Assembly: GCA_031289015.1 (NCBI GenBank)
Contig: JAITQG010000014.1
Span: 34,960 to 98,959, forward strand
DNA: 64,000 bases
Direction of reading: 5' to 3'
DNA from: Lactobacillaceae bacterium
GTDB taxonomy: Bacteria; Bacillota; Bacilli; Lactobacillales; Lactobacillaceae
Position 1 is the stretch's first letter. The number at the start of each line of letters is the position of its first letter. Position numbers and translations under genes: made by a program. The notes under the pieces were generated by a model. That model did no database searches and had not been told where the DNA came from. It was given only the letters and a program-made list of their open reading frames with translations. Positions 59,615 through 64,000 of the stretch are shown here, one piece after another.

Positions 59615-60796
59615 ATGACGATGAATAATAAACGCTTAGCAATCACGATTTTATCTTTGTCAATTTTATTGATGGCGGCTCCAACGGCGGCCCTAGCTTT
59701 GCCTGAATTAAGTCAAACCTTTATGAACAAGGATGTGGCGACCGCAATTATGATGATGCCTAGTTTGGGAATCTTGTTGACGGTCTTCATCGCCGCACCA
59801 TTTGGCCGCAAAATTGGGGACAAGCAAGTCATCTTATTGGGCTTGATGCTTGCTTTAATTGCCGGCTTGATCCCAACTATAATCAATGATTTTTGGTTAA
59901 TTTCAATTTCCAGGTTGCTTTATGGAGCTGGGATTGGGTTGTTTTATCCATTTGCGATTGCACTGATTTCTCAGTACTTTAATGGCGGCACGGCCAATAA
60001 GTTAATGGGCTTTCAAAATGCCACGCAATCGATTTTTAACGTGTTATTCACATTGGGGGTGACGGGCTTATTGCCATTTGGTTGGCACGCCACCTTTTGG
60101 GTTTACGCCTTGGCAATCATTCCAATTGCATTAGTTGGCTTGTTTCTCCCCAAAACACAAAAGCAAGCAAGTGCTGAGACTGCCAAAAATACAGTAACGC
60201 CTGAACGCTTTACTTGGTTAAAATTCGTGCGTTCACCAGCGGCAGCCTTGATTGGCACATTGTTCTTTGTCTTTATTTTCTTTATGACGGCGCCGATCTT
60301 TCTCTCAGTCTTTGGGATGGAAAGAAAGTTCAGCATTACCCAAGTTGGCATCTTGATGGCATGTCAAACCATGATGTCGTTTGTGGGCGGGGTGAGTTTT
60401 GGGAGCCTATTAAGTAAATTCAAAGCATTCGTCATGCCTGTTGCAATTTTTGGGATGGGGATGGGCTTTTTGATCCTTAGTGTCTGTCAAAACTTTATGT
60501 GGGCCTTAGTTGGCGTACTGCTGATCGGATATGCATTCCCATTAGTACCGGCGTTTGTGGGTACGAACATCAACAAAGGGGTATCTAAACACACGAGTCA
60601 AATTTTGACGAGTTTTATGGTCGTTGCCATGAATCTGTCGGGCTTTTTGTCACCGGTTATCTTTGGTTGGATCACCACACACACCAATGTGCAAACTGTC
60701 GCAGGTGGCTATGGAGCAGTCGGTTGGCTACTCATGATCATTGCCATAATTGCGGTTGCATTGGGGAAAACCCTGCAATGGTTAGCAGCTGATTAA
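59615..60796 (+). CDS. MFS transporter next to the beta-glucosidase
   Basis: A 393-residue twelve-span MFS protein. FGRKIGDKQVILLGL between spans 2 and 3 is motif A (G-x-x-x-D-x-x-G-R-[RK] type). FQNATQSIFNVLFTLGVTGLL is in the first half; a short loop joins the halves. It shares a transcript with the GH3 gene, suggesting import of a glycoside or export of its aglycone. ATG 59615 or the ATG two codons later could be used; both have AGGG-type sites nearby. Confidence 0.85.
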   Translation: MTMNNKRLAITILSLSILLMAAPTAALALPELSQTFMNKDVATAIMMMPSLGILLTVFIAAPFGRKIGDKQVILLGLMLALIAGLIPTIINDFWLISISRLLYGAGIGLFYPFAIALISQYFNGGTANKLMGFQNATQSIFNVLFTLGVTGLLPFGWHATFWVYALAIIPIALVGLFLPKTQKQASAETAKNTVTPERFTWLKFVRSPAAALIGTLFFVFIFFMTAPIFLSVFGMERKFSITQVGILMACQTMMSFVGGVSFGSLLSKFKAFVMPVAIFGMGMGFLILSVCQNFMWALVGVLLIGYAFPLVPAFVGTNINKGVSKHTSQILTSFMVVAMNLSGFLSPVIFGWITTHTNVQTVAGGYGAVGWLLMIIAIIAVALGKTLQWLAAD

Positions 60797-60839
60797 CAAA
60801 TCAGCTTTTGAAGAGCAAGTTAATAGTTATTACTGATAA

Positions 60840-60874
60840 AGCGGCGCTGACGGTTAATGGTCAGCGCTGTTTTA
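60840..60874 (+). terminator. terminator of the GH3/MFS operon
   Basis: AGCGGCGCTGAC / GTCAGCGCTGTTTT stem, eight-base loop. Confidence 0.85.
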
Positions 60875-60955
60875 TTGCCTTAACCCAGTGCAAGCTAGGC
60901 GTATGTTTGCTAAACTAGCATTAACGAATAAAAAGTAGAAAAGGATGGCACGGGC

Positions 60956-62167
60956 ATGGAAGCGGAACCAAAGTTACAGAAATTTAGCCTTTCGTTACTT
61001 GGCTCAAATTTCGCCTCAATTTTTGGTGATACCCTGTATCGGTTTGCCTTGAATTGGTTCTTAGTTGCAAGCTATGGTAACGCTAAAGTCATTGGTTGGC
61101 TCTCAGCGTTTGGGTTTGTGATTTATTTGCTCAATGACATTTATGTTGGGGCCTTGCTCGATCGCTTTAATCGTAAATGGTTACTAGTTGGCGCAGATTT
61201 AGGGGGTGCCCTTGGTTTATTGAGTTTAGCGTGGTTTGTTAACCCAGCAATGCCCCAAATTTGGCTGTTAGCGCTTCTAACTTTGATTTTAAATATTGAT
61301 ATTTCATTTGCTTATCCAGCTTCACGAGCCATTATTCCAGACGTTATCGCCGGACAGCACATTTCACGGTTTAATGCTTGGGCAAGTGCCGCTTTTTCCA
61401 CTGGTCAATCACTCGGACCACTGGTTGGTGGGTTATTATTACAACTTAAATGGATTGATTTGCGGTCGTTTTTGCTTTTATATGGCGTCATGTTATTGGT
61501 TACAGCTGGGATTAATCTCGGGATTCGCTATCATCCCACGCCATTTGTGAAGACCAATGAAAATTTCTTGACGAGTATGGTGTTGGGCTACAAGTACGTG
61601 GTGGCACAACCTAAATTATTTGAATCTATGCTTCTAACCATGTGGAGTAATTTGTTTTTTGAGGGCTTTGTTGTGGCCATGCCGTATTTGGTGCAAAAAG
61701 TTTATCTGGGCACGGCGGCCAATTATGCGTTGATGCTGACTTTTTCTGCTGTGGCAGGGATTGTAGCCGCTTTAATCTTGGCCAGGTTTCCACAATATAA
61801 TGGCATGCGCACGCTCTACATTGATTTTGGCGTGTTGGCCGTGTTATTTATTGTGGGCGCATTTAGTCATTCCATTTGGATTTTAGGCGCTTTGATCATC
61901 GCATTTGGCTTTGTGCGTGAGACATTTGTGATTAAAATCATGACTGTGCGCCAACAAGCCAGTGCACCAGAATATCTAGGCCGCGTGTTTGGCATTTCGT
62001 TTTTAGTGACGGATTTGTTTGTGCCATTTATCGCGGTTTTGGTTGGGTATGCCGTCGGACCGCTTGGCCGCTGGACGATTTTGTTGATGGGGCTCATTTT
62101 ATTTACGGGGATGTTAGTGATTCGCTGGGTCGTTTACCGGCGTAATCAAAAAATGATTAACGCATAA
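60956..62167 (+). CDS. MFS transporter (EntS/MFS_3-like)
   Basis: A 403-residue twelve-span MFS protein: KFSLSLLGSNFASIFGDTLYRFALNWFLV at the start, GALLDRFNRKWLLVGADL as motif A, PASRAIIPDVIAGQHISRFNAWASAAFSTGQSLGPLVGGLLL in the first half. The pattern is that of the macrolide/enterobactin efflux subgroup. AAAGGA precedes ATG. Monocistronic between two terminator/promoter regions. Substrate unknown. Confidence 0.85.
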   Translation: MEAEPKLQKFSLSLLGSNFASIFGDTLYRFALNWFLVASYGNAKVIGWLSAFGFVIYLLNDIYVGALLDRFNRKWLLVGADLGGALGLLSLAWFVNPAMPQIWLLALLTLILNIDISFAYPASRAIIPDVIAGQHISRFNAWASAAFSTGQSLGPLVGGLLLQLKWIDLRSFLLLYGVMLLVTAGINLGIRYHPTPFVKTNENFLTSMVLGYKYVVAQPKLFESMLLTMWSNLFFEGFVVAMPYLVQKVYLGTAANYALMLTFSAVAGIVAALILARFPQYNGMRTLYIDFGVLAVLFIVGAFSHSIWILGALIIAFGFVRETFVIKIMTVRQQASAPEYLGRVFGISFLVTDLFVPFIAVLVGYAVGPLGRWTILLMGLILFTGMLVIRWVVYRRNQKMINA

Positions 62168-62232
62168 CCGTTGTAAGCTAAACAATGGTAAAATATATGT
62201 ATTAATAAATTCAACTAATCGCGGAGAAAACC

Positions 62233-62958
62233 ATGCCTAAAATTTTAGTAGTCGATGATGAACCAGCCTTGGTAACATTGTTAGAATACAATTTAAAGAA
62301 ACAAGGTTTTACGGTACTTACGGCCAGTGACGGCAATAGTGCACTAGAAACAATCAACAATGAACAACCTGACCTAGTCTTGTTAGACGTCATGTTGCCT
62401 GGTAAGAGTGGGGTTGAAGTGACCAGCGAATTGCGGATGAATAAAAACCGTGTGCCGGTCATTTTGGTTACCGCCTTAGATGATGATGTGGACAAAATCT
62501 TAGGGCTTGAAATCGGGGCAGACGATTATATTACTAAGCCATTTAATCCGCGTGAAGTGATTGCGCGGATTCGTTCTGTGATGCGGCGGTATGATATGGG
62601 GCATGAACAAGATAAAGCATCCAACGCTGCAAATATTTTGAAACTCAAGCATTTAATCATTGATTTTGACAAAATGGTCGTCTTAAAAGATGGGCAAGTT
62701 GTTAAGTTGACCCCTAAAGAATATGAATTATTAGCGTACATGTCTGAACGGAAGGGCCGTGTTTTGGATCGAGAAACGATTTTGCACGGTGTCTGGGGCT
62801 TTGAATTTGCTGGACCTGATACGCGGATGGTCGATATGCATTTGTCACATCTACGCGAAAAAATCGAGGAAAATCCTAAGGAACCACAAATTATTACCAC
62901 TGTGCGCGGTTTTGGTTATCGTTTTGAAACACCAACAATCGTCTTGGAGGATCAATAA
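62233..62958 (+). CDS. phoP: OmpR/PhoB-family response regulator
   Basis: A 241-residue regulator. Receiver domain: acidic pocket VVDDE, phosphorylatable Asp52 in LVLLDVMLPGKSG, K in ADDYITKPFNPREV. C-terminal winged helix with KLTPKEYELLAYMSERKGRVLDRETILHGVWGFE and VDMHLSHLREKI. Sequence style (LSHLREKIEENPKEPQIITTVRGFGYRF) matches PhoP of Gram-positive phosphate control rather than WalR, but the choice is not certain. GGAG precedes ATG. Overlaps the kinase start by one base. Confidence 0.9.
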   Translation: MPKILVVDDEPALVTLLEYNLKKQGFTVLTASDGNSALETINNEQPDLVLLDVMLPGKSGVEVTSELRMNKNRVPVILVTALDDDVDKILGLEIGADDYITKPFNPREVIARIRSVMRRYDMGHEQDKASNAANILKLKHLIIDFDKMVVLKDGQVVKLTPKEYELLAYMSERKGRVLDRETILHGVWGFEFAGPDTRMVDMHLSHLREKIEENPKEPQIITTVRGFGYRFETPTIVLEDQ

Positions 62959-64000
62959 TGCGTCACGTCCGTCGTTTTTTTGTGGCGATCATCTTTTTGA
63001 TGGTGGCCTTTGCTTTGTTTGTGCTGATAACTGGTGCACATCCGGGCACGATTATCAAAATTTCATGGCATGAAGTGTACATCTTTATGATTGTTGGGGC
63101 CTTATTGCTGACGGTTGGTGCTGAAATCAGACAACGGATGCGGGCCCGCCAAATGAATTTGTTCATTAGCAAATTAAGGCAATTACAATCAAACAAAACC
63201 GATCAAAGCCATATTTTATTGTCACCCAATGATGATTACTATGAATTAGCTAACACGATTAATGATGTGCAATCTTGGAACCGGCATAAAATCCAGCAAT
63301 TGGAACGTCAAGAAAATGAGCTGAATGCCTTGATGGACAATATGCCAGTCGGGGCGATTCAATTAGCTGCAGACCGCCGGATTATTTCGTTAAATCTGCG
63401 CGCGGCTAACTTGTTAAACGTTGCAACCCGCGTTATCGGCCGGCCATATGATGATGTGGTGAATAGCCATGCCCTTATGAGTTTTTTAGAGCGGGCCTTG
63501 CTAGAAAAGCGCCATTTGCATCAGACCATTGAATTAGAATCACGTGGTGAGACGCGTACCATTGACGTCACTGCTGAATATTATCAAACGCAAGAAAATC
63601 AATTTGCGTTATGGGTATTATTCTATGATGTCACTGAGTTAGCGCGCTTGCAGACCATGCAGAGTCAATTTGTCGCCAACGCATCCCATGAATTACGGAC
63701 GCCCTTAACTGCCATTTCAGGTTTTACGGATACACTTTTGATGGGTGCCCAAGATGATCCAGAGGCGCGGCAAGAATTTTTGGAGATTATTCAACGTGAA
63801 TCAGCTCGGTTGCTGGCTTTAATTGAAGATATTTTGGCCTTGGCACGCATGGATAGTAAACATGTCGATGTTAAATTAGAACTAAGTCAGCCAGCTGTGG
63901 TGGTTGAAGATATTTTGGTTAGTCAACAAGCCGCAATCGCCCAAAGTCAGCTCGAGGTTAGGGTCGCTATCGATACTGCACAACAACTTAATTTACCGAG
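62958..64000 (+). CDS. phoR: sensor histidine kinase, C-terminus beyond window
   Basis: Starts ATG 62958, overlapping the stop of the response regulator (TAATG), with GGAGG upstream. About 347 residues are present. Two N-terminal membrane spans (FVAIIFLMVAFALFVLITG and VYIFMIVGALLLTVG) enclose only a short outer loop, then a cytosolic linker, a PAS domain (ENELNALMDNMPVGAIQLAADRRIISLN...) and the HisKA box with the phospho-His near residue 244 in NASHELRTPLTAISGF. The ATPase domain lies outside the window. The very short extracellular loop suggests sensing within the membrane or cytosol, as for PhoR of low-GC bacteria. Confidence 0.92.
   Translation, partial: MRHVRRFFVAIIFLMVAFALFVLITGAHPGTIIKISWHEVYIFMIVGALLLTVGAEIRQRMRARQMNLFISKLRQLQSNKTDQSHILLSPNDDYYELANTINDVQSWNRHKIQQLERQENELNALMDNMPVGAIQLAADRRIISLNLRAANLLNVATRVIGRPYDDVVNSHALMSFLERALLEKRHLHQTIELESRGETRTIDVTAEYYQTQENQFALWVLFYDVTELARLQTMQSQFVANASHELRTPLTAISGFTDTLLMGAQDDPEARQEFLEIIQRESARLLALIEDILALARMDSKHVDVKLELSQPAVVVEDILVSQQAAIAQSQLEVRVAIDTAQQLNLP

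Overview
This window looks like a chromosomal segment of a low-GC lactic acid bacterium in the order Lactobacillales. The evidence is the gene order dinG-ypmB-asnS-dnaD, a complete mevalonate lower pathway with type 2 isopentenyl isomerase, WxL/DUF916 surface proteins, an EcsAB transporter, strong AGGAGG ribosome sites and many Rho-independent terminators. A Weissella/Leuconostoc-type organism is plausible, but nothing here fixes the genus. Five near-identical 16-bp parS sites between 7.4 and 19.6 kb suggest that the left third lies in the origin-proximal domain.

Layout. 0-6.4 kb: arginine biosynthesis, with argG (cut by the window edge) divergent from argCJDFB and ArgR-box-like sites in between. 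6.4-20.9 kb: housekeeping and transport. This part holds a YczE-like membrane protein, two TetR regulators, a RecD/Dda-like helicase, guaA under a guanine riboswitch, rlmD, a LysM protein, an aldo/keto reductase, a divergent polar amino acid ABC transporter with a 19-codon Cys-ending leader peptide, an AbrB-like protein, acylphosphatase and an AI-2E family permease. 21.1-31.3 kb: one 3396-residue secreted protein with BspA-type leucine-rich repeats followed by SpaA/Cna-B domains. 31.3-43.2 kb: an accessory-flavoured stretch. It has a shortened AlbA/HATPase regulator, long-hairpin intergenic repeats (one single element plus two copies of another that bracket about 6 kb), a MarR-controlled ABC exporter, ecsAB-trmB, an IS21-like end remnant, and a 45-residue Ser/Thr/Cys-tailed peptide gene next to an AT-rich MFS exporter.

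43.2-64 kb: a YitT protein, TetR, the mevalonate operon mvaK1-mvaD-mvaK2-fni, dinG-ypmB-asnS-dnaD, a WxL surface cluster (two WxL proteins and a DUF916/DUF3324 anchor protein), a GH3 beta-glucosidase with an MFS partner, a second MFS protein, and a PhoP/PhoR-type two-component system whose kinase runs off the right edge.

The best candidates for something undescribed are the orphan peptide/MFS pair at 41.6-43.1 kb, the Cys-ending leader peptide at 18.06 kb, parS sites that double as transcription terminators, the giant surface protein whose C-terminus resembles WxL tails and has no sortase motif, and the 213-bp hairpin repeats. Functions are assigned from motifs and family knowledge only; no database search was run.
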